Assembly: GCF_018991925.1 (NCBI RefSeq)
Contig: NW_024736071.1
Location: forward strand, 15,638,916 to 15,702,915
Direction of reading: 5' to 3'
From: Homarus americanus
Taxonomy: Eukaryota > Arthropoda > Malacostraca > Decapoda > Nephropidae
DNA length: 64,000 bases
Part shown: positions 52,148-64,000 of the stretch, in pieces
Numbering within the stretch: the stretch's first letter is position 1
How the letters are laid out: every line of letters begins with the position of its first letter
The notes under the pieces: generated by a model
Told to the model about the DNA's origin: nothing
The model's database searches: none
The model's input: the letters and a program-made list of their open reading frames with translations, nothing else
Made by a program: the position numbers and the translations under genes

Positions 52148-52672
52148 TGACGGGACACAGTAACTGTTTCTGGACTCAGTGATGGGACACAGTAATTATT
52201 TCTGTACTCAGTAATTGTTTCTGGACTCAGTGACTGGACACAGTAATTGTTTCTGGACTCAGTGACTGGACACAGTAATTGTTTCTAGACTCAGTGACTG
52301 GACACAGTAATTGTTTCTGGACTCAGTGACGGGACACAGTAATTGTTTCTGGACTCAGTGACGGGACACAGCAATTGTTTCTGGACTCAGTGACTGGACA
52401 CAGTAATTGTTTCTGGACTCAGTGACTGGACACAGTAATTGTTTCTAGACTCAGTGACTGGACACAGTAATTGTTTCTGGACTCAGTGACGGGACACAGT
52501 AATTGTTTCTGGACTCAGTGACGGGACACAGCAATTGTTTCTGGACTCAGTGACGGGACACAGTAATTGTTTCTGGACTCAGTGACGGGACATAGTAATT
52601 GTTTCTGGACTCAGTAAACGGGACACAGTAATTGTTTCTAGACTCAGTAAGTGGGGCACAGTAATTGTTTCA
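52148..52672. repeat. 32-bp satellite with a five-unit higher-order period
   Basis: The unit is GGACACAGTAATTGTTTCTG plus GACTCAGTGACT, about 16 copies. Variants (GACT or GACG, CTGGAC or CTAGAC, AGTAAT or AGCAAT) recur in a fixed order every five units, so a 160-bp block is repeated twice without visible change at about 52211-52530. Outer units are more diverged. Related degenerate units (TGATGGGACACCTAATT, GTGGGATACTAATTGTTTC) lie upstream of the MITE at 51849. Confidence 0.93.
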
Positions 52673-53349
52673 TGCCTCACTCAGCATTATTACAATTCCT
52701 AATCTTTAAACTAGGAATATTCAAAATAATGTTCATTTTTCTTTTGCCTTTTTTATTTCATTTATTCTAGTCTCATTTTATTAATTTAAATATTCTGTTA
52801 CTGTCATTTACAGATATCTAGTGTATATTATAACTATTGAATTTTAAATTTTTAAAAAAAAGAATAACTGGATATTTATTTTTATATAGCTATCCTAAAT
52901 TATTAAAAATCTAAATTATTGTGAAACTTATTTGTTACTGAAGAGATTATTAAAAAGGCATATACCAGGTAATAGTTATTTGCCTTGAGCAGGATTTGAA
53001 GTTCTAGATATCAGGTGTGTTTTATTTACATAGATATTTTTTATTTTATTTATTTTAAATTAAAATGGTTCCAATTCTCGACCATTACAGAGCTATTGCC
53101 CATTCCACCTGACCTCCCCCACCATTGCTGTAAAGTGGACTCACCCATGCTACACGGCCTCCCCCACCTTTCATCAATTAGTTTGCATTCAGCCTCCTTG
53201 GAAAGAAGTTATTTGTTCTGATTCTCTCAGTTCCTGTTAGTAAGTAGCCATTTCATGATTTACTATGAATATTATTTTTACAAATGAAGAGTACATTGAC
53301 ATTATTTTTGTTCATGGATTCTGAGATAGCAGTAGGAGGGCAGCTGTTG
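52673..53349. other. AT-rich non-coding DNA
   Basis: No coding signal. A short GC-richer patch near 53090-53200 has an open frame without recognisable protein character. Confidence 0.55.
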
Positions 53350-54030
53350 TAGGTTATCAGCGGCGATTTCCCAAGCGTAGACTCTCGAGCAGAGCAGTAT
53401 TCAGTAGTGTACATCAACGGTTGAGAGAAACTGGGTCATTCCACACACGTGTCAGGGAAAATGCTTTACAATAAGGCATTTGGGAACAGGAAGAGGTACT
53501 GCGAATGGTAGAACACAGTCCAAGAGCAGGTGTTTGACAAATTTTCCATCTAACCAACTCGCCTCTAATGCATATATGGCAAACTTTACATCAGCAGAGA
53601 CCCATCCCACTGTCAGCATGTGTAAACTCTTCAACCCAAATATTATCCTGCTCAAGTAGAATTTTGTTGTTGGGTTGTTGAACAGCGTTGGCTTGTGAAT
53701 CGCATTATGTTTGCTGATGAAGCACAACTCCAGTGTATGGTCCCGACAATCCTCACCACACTATTGCAAGTAAATTTCAGCGCTGATTTTTGGTGAATGT
53801 TTGGTGCGGTCTTATTCACGACAGACTGATTGAACCTTTTATTATTGAGGGAAGCTTACCAGCAAACTACTACCGTAATATCCTATTGAATGAGCTACCA
53901 GTTCTTTCGAAAGAAGTTCCTATCAAGGCCACATCAAACATTTGGCTACAACACGATGGCACTCTACCTCATTTCAGCCGACAAGTCACAGAATACAGTA
54001 CTGGATTCACTACTATGGAAATTGTTTGAT
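53350..54030 (+). pseudogene. decayed mariner-like (IS630-Tc1-mariner) transposase
   Basis: Pieces in shifting frames follow the order of a mariner-like transposase. First YQRRFPKRRLSSRAVFSSVH and LRETGSFHTRVREN (helix-turn-helix region). Then RWLVNRIMFADEAQ (first catalytic Asp). Then VWCGLIHDRLIEPFIIEG, NILLNELPVL and NIWLQHDGTLPHFS (second catalytic Asp). Frameshifts and stops separate the parts, and the region of the third acidic residue is missing: the frame ends in unrelated sequence where the LINE tail begins. It is a fossil and cannot encode a working enzyme. Confidence 0.75.
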
Positions 54031-54340
54031 TGGTTATGGGAGACCTCAGGCCTTACCTCTCATGTTCAGAGCTAAGAGGGCAGCTGGGTATTGAGAGAGT
54101 CGGTAAAGTTTTGTATATAGACAAGTTGAGATGGTTTGGGCATGTGGAGAGAATGGATGAGACCAACTTGGTCAAGAGATGCAAGAGTCTAAATGTGGAG
54201 GGGAAGAGAATCGGGCAGGCCAAGAATGACATGGGGGAGAAAGTTGTAAGAAATTACATGAGTTAAGAACCTAATGAGAGAGGCTGTTAAAGACTGTGCA
54301 GCAGGTAACCATGGCTAACCCACGTAAGTGTGGAACATGG
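54030..54340 (+). pseudogene. LINE reverse-transcriptase C-terminal relic
   Basis: The frame gives LRGQLGIERVGKVLYIDKL, then RWFGHVERMDETNLVKRCKS, the hallmark tail of non-LTR retrotransposon ORF2 (LRWFGHVERM). It then reads VEGKRIGQAKND and stops. It abuts the mariner fossil, so one element probably landed in or next to the other. 5' truncation is usual for LINE copies. Confidence 0.75.
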
Positions 54341-57300
54341 TCATAAAACATTGTTGATGAAAATGTTCAGAAAATTTTAATCTAGGAGGATGTGACAAAT
54401 ATTGAAGTCATTCAATTTATTGCCACATCAAGACTAATTCGTTTAAGTCCAACACTTTTGACTCTTTCTTGGTTTGCATTATTTAGTAAATCTGACTTGC
54501 TCATTTTCAGGATTACTGTATATAGTACATTTTTTTTCACAATTGTTATTTTCTCTTAATTGAGTGGTTAGAAACAGTATTAATTATACTTACACATTGC
54601 CTACTTATTTGTTGCTGATTCATTCTAACTGCTATGAAAGATGCTCCACTATTTTTAAAATTATTCTTTATAAATAATTTCTTGTTCCACTGGGCTAATA
54701 TATCTACATCACTATATTTACCAAGGTAAAATATTTTCATGTATATTCTTTGTAATTATCTCATGATGCAGAAAGTGGTAATATACTGTGAAGGAAAATC
54801 TACATCGTTTACTGTGTAAGGTAACTCCTCTGAGAATTTTTTCGTGAAAGCTTTTCCTGGTATAATATAAGGTGGATGGAGGCAAGCAAACACACACACA
54901 CTCTCACACTCCCTGTTCTGCTCTCCTCTCCGTGTGTGTGTGTGTGTGTGTGTGTATGTTTGTTTGTTTTTGCAAACTCTGTTATTATGGTGCATAGTAA
55001 CAGAATCAAGAACAAACCAAACTCCCATTCTTTCTCATAACTTCTGCTATAGTTGCAAAACATTAACAGTACAGTACTACTAAGTTTTTTTTACTAGATA
55101 AGAATTGTTTTTAAATTTCCTCCTGAAGCATTTTTCAATTCTCATACTATACTGTACACACAATCAAAGAAGTATCTTTATGGATGGGTCCAATGAATTT
55201 CAAAATGAATTATTGTGACTACCGTCGTCTCGGTAGGGTTGTCAAAATCTTTCGTCTGTTGTGTCAAATTGTCCAGCAAAAAATCTCAAGGATACCTTTT
55301 TGATAATGTGTACAATCTAAGAAACTACTATCTAACCAACTTTGGCCGATGAATATTGAATCCTGGCGGATTATACTGAAATTGTAATTGTGGCAACATC
55401 TGGTACGCCTGACTAGATACGAATGTCGAGTTGCTCAATGAATGATGGTTCAAAATAGTATAGTGGACATACTATTCTAGTTGTGGGGTATGGACACATG
55501 TAATGAATGGTCATCGGAGAAAGTAAATACTGTAACTGTGGAAGCTACCTCTTTCCAAGGTCCCACAGATCTGCTAACTGTTTGAGGTATACAGATGCTT
55601 GTGTTGGATGGCTCAACTTATTTGCAATGTATTAACCAAAACTTGGGAAGATAGTTTTTCTTAGACTATACATGCAGTTTTATGTTTTGAATGCTTTTGA
55701 TTAATTTTTTTTTATCATGACATGAATGTGTTTCTTGGTACAGTAGTATCAATTTTAAATCAGGAGAAAGTACATTACAGGTGTATTTTAATGTTTCAAT
55801 AAGATTCTTAATGCAAATACTTAACTGAATTAATCAATATATAGTTTACAATATGCATTTTCTATATTTTTGCACTACTACCTAACAAATTAGTTATGTT
55901 TTATGCAGACGGTAAATAAGTTCTCTTGAATTGTTATAGATAGTTCACAATCATTATATAATGAACATATTTTCAATATGAAGTCATTGGGAGGTTAGTT
56001 GCTGTAAATGAGATAAACACTTTGTAAAATAGAGTGAAACCAAAAAATAAATAAACAATTGTTAGAAATCTGCCCATTAGTCAGATACTCTCATATTAGG
56101 CTCAAAGCTTTATGTCTTTTAAAATAACTTAAAAACCCTTGAAATACAGGAGTAACATGAATGTTTAACTTTTGTTACTGTCATAGGGCACATCAATATT
56201 ATTTCATTGTCTAAAATCATCCTTGTGGTGGTAATAACATAAATGTCAAGGAGTCAGAGCCCAAGCATACCTTAAACAGGCCCTGGCACTCATCAGACAT
56301 GTGCACCACACTTTACCAACTAAATAGACAGTAAGACCACTCACAGTAGTGTCAGAGACTTTGTCTCTCAGGCTCCAAAGCTTTCCAGGCCTCAGAACAA
56401 CAGTCCTTCTAGTTCCTTCTATGCTTGGCCCCAACAAGCAGTGCAGAGTTTTTCTGCTGAATGTATGTTCGTTCAATTTTTGTTATCATAAAATTCGGAA
56501 CAGTTTAATTCTGAGTATGAAGTGACAACCGGTAATTTTTGACAGTTATTAACACCACACATCATTAAGCATGGATTTCTTGAACTGTGATATTAATTTT
56601 TGTATTCATTTATTTTTTATTTTTCTCAATTAGAAGTTTTACAAAAAATGCTTTTTTTTTAGATAGTTACATGGGTCAGCCATTTTCATTTGTACTTTTA
56701 GGCTTATTATAATAAATTTACTTTCTGCGAAGGATTTCTTTTCGTGTTGATCAATCAAGATATGGTATAAACTAGAGTAAATGTAACATATATCTCTTAA
56801 AAAGAAAGGTTTCTTGAACTTGTGCATAATTTTTAACTTATTCATTTATCAGTTGAATAACTTTGCTTAAAATTTCTTTTTGATTTCTCAGGTGTCCCTG
56901 TGTACTTTACAGTATGTCTCTTATTTTAATTTCTATTTATCCTACAATATATATTTGAAAGAACTTTTAATGCCTTTGACATTCTCTAGCAAAGATACCA
57001 AAGATATTGAAGATTGGTTTTGACTAGATAAGCTTTACAGTTAGTCATTGTTAGAAAGTATGGTCACATCTTTTCCTCAAAAATTTTTGTGGTTATAATT
57101 CATGAAATGTTGCTAACATGATTTAGCTAAATTTATTAATGTCTTATGTTTACATTTTTTTATTATTGGTTTACTTGATAGGCAATTATAAGTATAGCAT
57201 GACAAATGACTATTGTATGCTTGTGTACAGTACAGTGTTTTGTTCTTATGACTGTAATGACCTGAAAATTATCCAGGAATTTGTGTTTATATGCTCGTGC

Positions 57301-59147
57301 TTGCTCATTGTTAGGGATCAAACTTCTGTTGCCAACTGTTGAATTGTGCCAACAGATAGAAATCATCTCTGAAACCAAAGCTTGTGCACTTGCCTGCCAA
57401 CCACAGTTTAATTGCTACACAGGCAGATTCATTGTGATACAGCGTGGTTAATTAATTGTATTAGCAGTTCACATCGAGTGATAATGTTTCAACTTCCCTG
57501 AGTAAGAGAAAATATCTTTCTGGATGATGTCCAGTGTCTTGTATATAATCACATTTTATATTAGAATGATAATAGGGGTGTTGAGTAACTTTTTAGGATG
57601 GAATTGCTGCTTTTTAGTAATGTTAGGTTATATGAAGTGATAGGTAAACCAGATACTGTATATAGTTATATGGGGCCTTGTTGTGGAAATGCAATATCTT
57701 AGTGGAAAAAATCTTTGAACATCAGTAGTGGGAGAGGACTTGAGAAAAGAGACTGTGTATGTGCATGTATTAATAGTGTGTGTGAGAGACTGTGTGTGCG
57801 TGTATGTGTGGCAGAGGCATGTGTGTGTGCAGGGGTGAATGTGCATTTATGTACATGTGTGTATGTTTGCACTCGTGCGTGTGTGTTTGATGCACTTACT
57901 GTGCACTGTTGCCCTCACTATCACATTTTTTTTTTTTTTTTTTTTAAGGTTTCCCTGTGTAAGCAAATACGGGTTTCTTCAGTAAGAGTTTTGTGTTTAT
58001 TCCTTATTTGTGATCTAGGATGTAATGTAAGCACTGCAATCAAACTAATGAATGTTCTCTTACTAATTGCAACACCAGAAACTTAAGAATGAAAGAAAAA
58101 ACAGGTCTAGTAAGAGATATTTACAGTTAATGCTCTGGCTTGGCTCCTGGCACTTCATCTCTCAGTGGTCATTTTTAGCTGTATTTAATGTAGAACTTTT
58201 TATGCCATGAGCAAATTTCAAGTACAGTACATTATTTAGCAGTTCTGTATTAGAACTATCAGACATTTATAAAATGTAGAGGCAAGCAAATGAAAACAAA
58301 AGTACCATTTGTTTTTGTGCTTATAGTAGAGCATCGATGGATGGGGTACTTTATGAGAAAATTTTTTTGGCAAGGTATTTGTGATTTTTAAGCCATGTGT
58401 AATATTGTAACAAAATTCCCATATCATTTTATCTTAAACAAATCGGTCCAAAAAATTCATCAATGTAATGTAATGTAACACATGCAGGCATAGTATTTTT
58501 TTTCTCTTCACTTTTTACTGTTTTATGAACTTGTTTGTGTACGAAGATGTAGTATGAGCACAGTTATCTAATTACAGAGTGCTTATTTAATTATTAAAAC
58601 ACTAGAAAGAGGTTTGAACAATGTTTACTTGTGGTGACAGGGTGATTATGACACCATGGTGCTGGGCAAATTTGAATATGAAATCACAATGGTCACTGCC
58701 AGGGACATATATTCAGTATATTTTTAATATAATACAGTAAGTTGATGTTTTATATTGAAATATTCAAATATGTTTAAAATATATTTGGTAAGTAACTGGT
58801 AATACAATATTGTTCTCAAAATTTTGATGGTGTCTGTAGTTTTTCATTACAGTATTGTAAACAAGGTGTATGTAGAAAAATATATACTATATATTATTTA
58901 TTATGTGACATACATTTAATTAAAGTAGTATTGAATAGTGGGAAGAATACCATAGGTGTATATACTGTATAATGAAGATATCTTGATACCTGAAACATTG
59001 CTGCACCCTGGATGATTGTCTTATGCTAGCTTTGCCACTCTCAGGGCATAATGAATTGAAACAAAAGGTTGGTGTTGACAGCTTGCTCACTTTCTGGGTG
59101 AATGTCCTGGCTTAACTTGGAGCAGGAATGATTCCAGTATGTTTTCA
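54341..59147. other. non-coding DNA without a supported gene
   Basis: Contains (CA)n and (GT)n tracts (about 54889-54955), the second copy of a dispersed repeat (55545-55675), a GT-rich low-complexity patch (57750-57900) and a poly-T run of about 21 (57927-57947). No exon or transposon end was recognised. Confidence 0.55.
55545..55675 (+). repeat. dispersed repeat, copy 2
   Basis: Counterpart of 50501-50640: CTTTCCAAGGTCCCACAGAT ... GTTGGATGGCTCAA ... ACTTGGGAAGATA, same orientation, about 5 kb apart. Confidence 0.75.
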
Positions 59148-59296
<149 letters not shown>

Positions 59297-59299
59297 GGT

Positions 59300-59640
59300 A
59301 ATTTTTTATACAACTTATTGTATGGGTGTGAAAAATGGACTCTGGATGGAAGATGTAAAAATTTTTGTGAGAGAAATGATGCACTTGAGAACAAATGTAA
59401 ATAGAATGCAGAGAATAAGGAAGATATGTAGAAATGAAAGAAATGTTGTGTAAAAAAGTGGAGAAGAGAAAGATAGGTAAAAAGAGTATACGATAATTAT
59501 AATAATTCAGAGGTGGATAGTAGAAGGGAGAAGAAAAGATCAAGGAGGGCGAAGGATGAGTAAAGAATACCCTAAACTGTAGAGGATGGGTGTCCAGTGT
59601 GCATGGAGGAGAGCTGACCCATATATAAAGTGTAGGTAAT
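59300..59640 (+). pseudogene. LINE reverse-transcriptase C-terminal relic next to (TA)n
   Basis: TTATTGTATGGGTGTGAAAA and the next bases encode [13 protein letters not shown], the conserved LLYGCExWTL motif of non-LTR retrotransposon ORF2. Further on, in shifting frames, come a piece like RRKDQGGRRMS and GVQCAWRRADP, which fit the end of that protein. Many frameshifts make it a fossil. It begins immediately after a long TA tract. Confidence 0.6.
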
Positions 59641-62600
59641 AGTAGTTTATACATTATTAAACAGCTGTGAAAGATAACTATTTATGTGATTTCAGACAAT
59701 TTTCTTCATTTGTTAAAAAAAATATGAACGTTCTCTAAATTGACTTTCTGTAAATCCCAATAATATTTTAGGAACAGCAGTATAAATATTTGATTCTAAG
59801 ATTGATTTGGTCACCCAAATACTTCATTGTTGGGTTTCAGAACAAATTTCCTCTCTATTATCAGGCACTGTAGCCTCTTCATTATGGAAATGTCAAATAG
59901 CCCCGGCGGGGTAATTAGTGGTCGTATATGACGCTTGGAACATTTTAATTACACATGTCAATGCTAATTACTCGCCAATTATGGGTTTCTGAGGTTCAAT
60001 TTAGGTGTTTTTCCGTTATTCTGGAAGTACTGTACCGTGTGTGACCACCGCCCGTGACCCCACTTGGACTTACCCAACCTTAGTTATTCCCAAGTGAACC
60101 GCTGCCACCTAGTGGCTTATCCTTCAAACAGACTGCGTTGAACTTGGCCCGTAAACTCTCACAAGTTTAAATGTTTATATTGTTGACTATATATACTTAT
60201 TTCATTGTTACATTTTCGTAGTTCCTTACTCTTAGGTGATGAAATGGTAATGAATTGTGTGTGTGAAGATTATTCTTTTAATAAATATTGCTTTACTCAC
60301 CGTAAACTGGCTGCATCTACCTGAACTGCGACTCACAAACACGTGGTCCGGGCCGCATGTGGCCGCGGGTTTGCCCATGCCTGCATTAGGTGAACAAATG
60401 TTCATGCTTAGTTAGGTTATGTTAGATTATTTTAGGGTAGGCATGGTTTTTGTATCATTATGATAAATATGTAATTATTTCTTGTACTGTACAAGAGTAA
60501 ACCCAACCCAACATAACGTGTAACTTCCAAACAATCCCTAATGTAGCCAAATTCAGCATGAAAATATCAGTTGTTCACCTAATAGCTGAATCCAGCATGA
60601 AAAAAATAATATTTATTATTATAATTGTTGGCTATTATAGTCAGAAAACTAATTTGCCTATTTTTGCAGTCATCAAGAAATTTACAACTGAATACATCAC
60701 ATCAAAAGTCTTTAGAAAACATACGTTTTCTAAAAAGAAAGCGACACTTGTTTATTCTCAGGGTGGGTCTCCAATGCGAGTCGGGTGGTGGACAGTTGAC
60801 CTGGCGGGTTCTCCGAAGTCTGGACGCAGTTGCCAGCATTTGTTGTTGCAAGCCATGTAATTGTTACTTAAATATTCTCTTAAGGAGTGCTTACCGTATA
60901 CTTTTATGGTTTAAATAAAAGATTTGAGAAATTTAACTTCTCGTCTATACATTATGTGAACAGTTGTCTCTCGAGCAAGGCAAGACAGCTGACAGTATAC
61001 AGTACTTTACTTTATTCTCTTCGCCAATGATCAGCCTATTAACCGCTGGGATGGTTGGTCACGTCTCTGTTGGCAAGTACCAGTACTGTTCTGGGCATGT
61101 TCTGTATAGGTCTAAAATATGAATAGGATAAAATAATAATATTGATAAAACAATTGTCCTTTTTTTCATGTAATACTTTTTGTATGCTACAATGTATAGC
61201 AACAATTTCTTTCAATTGAATTTTGATATGCTGGAAGTGTCTGGCAACTTGTTGATTATATCATAGTCTCAAAGACTACTTACATTATCATCACTGATTG
61301 ACTTTTCACGTATACCTGTCTCGTCAGTTTCAGTCTCGATTCTTTTATAATTTATTATAGTCCTCTTAAGATGAAATAAAAGTACATTTTATTCATTCTT
61401 TAGATAGCTACATTGTCTGGCATTGTGATGATATATTTACTATATCATTTTGTGAAACATCATTTGTCTTTTGGCAAATCTCCCTTGGATACAGTATTGT
61501 GTTTTAGCTCGATTATTTTTTATTAATTTGACAATCTAGGTATTCTAGGGTGATAGGTTAGGTGAGTATGTTGGGTCATACTTTGATACTTTAGAATGCA
61601 TTTGATTACCCAGGGAAGGATTGTACAACAGATTTGTGTTCTTTGAAGTACAGTATAGGGAAGGGCTCCTTGTTGCCAAAAGGGGACAGTTGTATGTTAC
61701 CATCTCAATTTTGTTCTTGAAAATGAAAGTAGATTCCATAGGCATGACTACTTGTTAGGGACATTGCGGACACTGCTCTCTGTATGCTGAAGATTCAGTA
61801 TGTAAGGAGGCAGCGTGGCTGGCATTGCACTCCGTCATCTTCACTTTCCCATCTTATAAAATTAGGGACCCATTTACATCTGAATGGACCAAGAGAACCC
61901 AGATATTAAACCACCTAACCTGAGGACAGGAGTTAAGTGCTATAGATAATGCTGATGCACTTAAAGACCTACGAAAATCTTGCATCACGATATCGTAATG
62001 TATTTGAGGCACCCTACATGGTAAGGGTTACTCAGTCCAAAATTTAAAAGCCGAGAAAAATGCATTAAAGTTTTTCCAACTTCAAACATGCATAACTTTG
62101 TTGTTTTTTGAGATACATCATTCAATTTTGATGCATTTTGAAGCTAAAGGACTGCACTTGCAGATGGTAGGTAGTGCGTCATGAAGTAATGTACTGGGTT
62201 GTTGCAATGTTGAATTAGGGCAACAAAAACTCGCTTACGGCTTTTTTTTTTTACTTTAATTGATATCAGAATGTAGATCCGCCACAACAAAAGAGAACTG
62301 AGGGAGAGAGAGAGGGATTCCGGGCTCATTGGCTGGAGGGGCCTTGACGTAGATAGAAGACACTCACTGTCATTGGCCGAGATGGGGAAGGAGGCTGCTG
62401 GCCGCCTGCTCCTGTCACTCACTCGCTCACGGGATGATAGCACCTGACGACGCGAAAGCCAAGCCCATACTTTCCTGTCTGCCACAAATCGATGTTCTAC
62501 CCTATTTTCAAAGGGCTTTCAACCTTATTTACAGTATAGTAATGAGATCTTATCAACTACTGTACCATCGTATAGAGCTTTGCCGAAAATACACTAGTGC

Positions 62601-64000
62601 TTTCCCCCCCAAAACGGGTTTTGCCCAGGGTGGTCTGAGTGAACCTTACAATGCGGGGGGCCTCATTTATCAATTTAGACATAATTCTGCCATGACCTTT
62701 CTTGAACAAAAATGGTGCTGTGGTGTCCTTACATTCACTGCACACCACATAGCCAATTTCTGCACCTAACAGTATTGTTACATGTCACTGAGGTGGAGTT
62801 TCCACCCAGAAGTGTATAATATTGTTTGCCTCTTTCCAGACAAATGCCTCATCAAAGAACCCTGGATAACTCTTAGCTCTTTTAAGAAATGCTAACTCAG
62901 AACTCGAGCCTTTCACCCTTAATTTTATGCTTTCTGTTGTATTTGACACAAGAAATTTTGAAGATTATTGTATCCCACTGCTTTTACTGGTATTCAAAAT
63001 AATATTAATTTCTGGAGTGTCTTCAGTGTAGTATCATACGGTCTGAATCAAGGTGTAGGCTAATACAGTATAGTACCTGTATATAGATAGGCCACTAATA
63101 TTACCAATTCTTTTTTTTTTAACTCCACCTGTTGGAATATATTAGACAGTAAATTGACCTTCTAGTTACAAGGTATACTTTGAGGAAGCAACATCTAAAG
63201 TCCTTCTGTGTTAAATAACATTTAGAAAAAAATTCCATAACATTCTAGGTAAATTTTTAGGAGAAAATTTGTATTTAAACAGCTGTGGTCTTGGAATACA
63301 AATTTTCATATATGGTAATCCATTTATAAATCCTTGCTGTATAGTAAGTGGTACACTGAAATAAAATTGACTTTTTTTTTATATGAATGCAGTACCTGTA
63401 TACTATGATATTTTGGGGATTAAGTCTTCAAGTCTTAGTAAGGTTAGAATCAATGGTGTGATAATGCTCTGTAAAGGGGCCAAAGCTATTAAGAAGTTTT
63501 AATAACTTTTCATCAACTTATCAAATTTTTTGTGGAATATTCAACTTGGCAGTGTACTAAAAGTGTTTGCAACTTGCACACATTTAAAAAAAAATTTATT
63601 AAAGTAAAAACAAAATGTCGATTACACTGAAATTTAAGACGGCTTATACTCAATAGTATGTACAAATGATCATCAAGTATTTTGTCCAGTGCAATTATGT
63701 TTGAAAAGTATTATTTGCTCTGAATTTATTGTGTTGTAATACCTTCATTACGAACTTGTAATTAATCGGTAAAATTTACCCAAGTGTAGCAAAGATATAG
63801 AAATTTTCGTTTCTCAGAAGTAATTATGCTTCATGTCGGTCTGGGTGCAGCCGACAGTGATATAGGACATTGTGTGGAATTTTAAATAAATAAAAATATT
63901 TACCTGGTTACACTTAATTTTCAGTAAAATGTGTGAGATTCATATTAAGGAATAACTGACCATTTACGGAATGTAGAGCACAAGTTTATAGTTCACATTT
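59641..64000. other. non-coding DNA without a supported gene
   Basis: Includes a possible hAT end (60340-60395), a GC-richer patch at 62280-62460 with two CCAAT-type motifs on the - strand, and an unassigned - strand open stretch at 62555-62785. None supports a gene call. Confidence 0.5.
60340..60395. mobile_element. possible right end of a hAT-type element
   Basis: GGGCCGCATGTGGCCGCGGG followed by TTTGCCCATGCCTG resembles the terminus of a common hAT family (complement CAGGCATGGGCAAAC). The matching left end and an 8-bp target duplication were not found, so this is tentative. Confidence 0.4.

Noticed and set aside
61800..61940. Possible SINE-like sequence (GGCAGCGTGGCTGGCATTGC)
   Set aside because: Only a loose resemblance to tRNA-derived repeats; promoter boxes and ends could not be defined.
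62144..62485. Minus-strand open frame of 113 codons in a GC-richer patch with CCAAT motifs
   Set aside because: Ser/Arg low-complexity translation without domain or splice support. The patch could be a promoter, but nothing coding follows on either strand.
62555..62785. Minus-strand open stretch with a C-x-x-C pair (VVCSECKDTTAPFLF)
   Set aside because: Protein-like in places, possibly an old transposon piece, but it is short, bounded by stops, and matches no family I can name.

Overview
The window is AT-rich, intron- and transposon-laden nuclear DNA of an animal, most likely an arthropod and probably a decapod crustacean. The arthropod call rests on a baboon-type TGF-beta/activin type I receptor with two alternative ectodomain exons, an arrangement known from insects, and on a TTAGG-like tract. 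The decapod call is weaker: it rests on long introns, very long (TA)n tracts and many pogo/Tigger-like, hAT-like and LINE relics. There is no prokaryotic signal.

The one confidently identified host gene is baboon (babo, ALK4/5/7 class) on the + strand, from 24716 to 49500. Eleven GT-AG bounded exons are visible: two alternative exons for the membrane-proximal half of the ligand-binding domain (24716-24861 and 25660-25829), a transmembrane exon, a GS-domain exon and seven more kinase exons ending in TGA at 49498-49500. Either ectodomain exon joined to the other nine gives one open frame, 438 or 446 codons before the stop. The signal peptide and first half of the ectodomain were not found. Bases 1-147 look like the last coding exon of an unidentified upstream gene.

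Between these genes, 5020-7647 is a complete Tigger-like transposon with an intact 596-codon transposase frame, matching terminal inverted repeats and TA target duplications. The next two blocks, about 7650-15513 and 15614-23070, are near-copies separated by exactly 100 N. Each copy is indel-rich on the side facing the gap, which suggests two unmerged overlapping contigs, possibly two haplotypes. The copy right of the gap appears to begin at an empty site for the Tigger insertion.

The 15-kb intron after the ectodomain exons holds a 3.5-kb terminal-inverted-repeat element embedded in (TA)n, with a C-rich minisatellite inside it, and a 956-bp Tigger-type element. The kinase introns hold a 25-bp tandem repeat, a hAT MITE with perfect 8-bp target duplications, a Tigger-type MITE and a minus-strand Tigger transposase fossil. 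Downstream of babo lie another Tigger-type MITE, a 32-bp satellite with a higher-order period, a decayed mariner-like transposase, two LINE reverse-transcriptase tails and a possible hAT end. I found no convincing host gene from about 49650 to 64000.

The best biological signal is the pair of baboon ectodomain exons. Their phases make exactly-one inclusion obligatory: using both or neither gives a premature stop, so one receptor gene can make two type I receptors with different ligand-facing surfaces.
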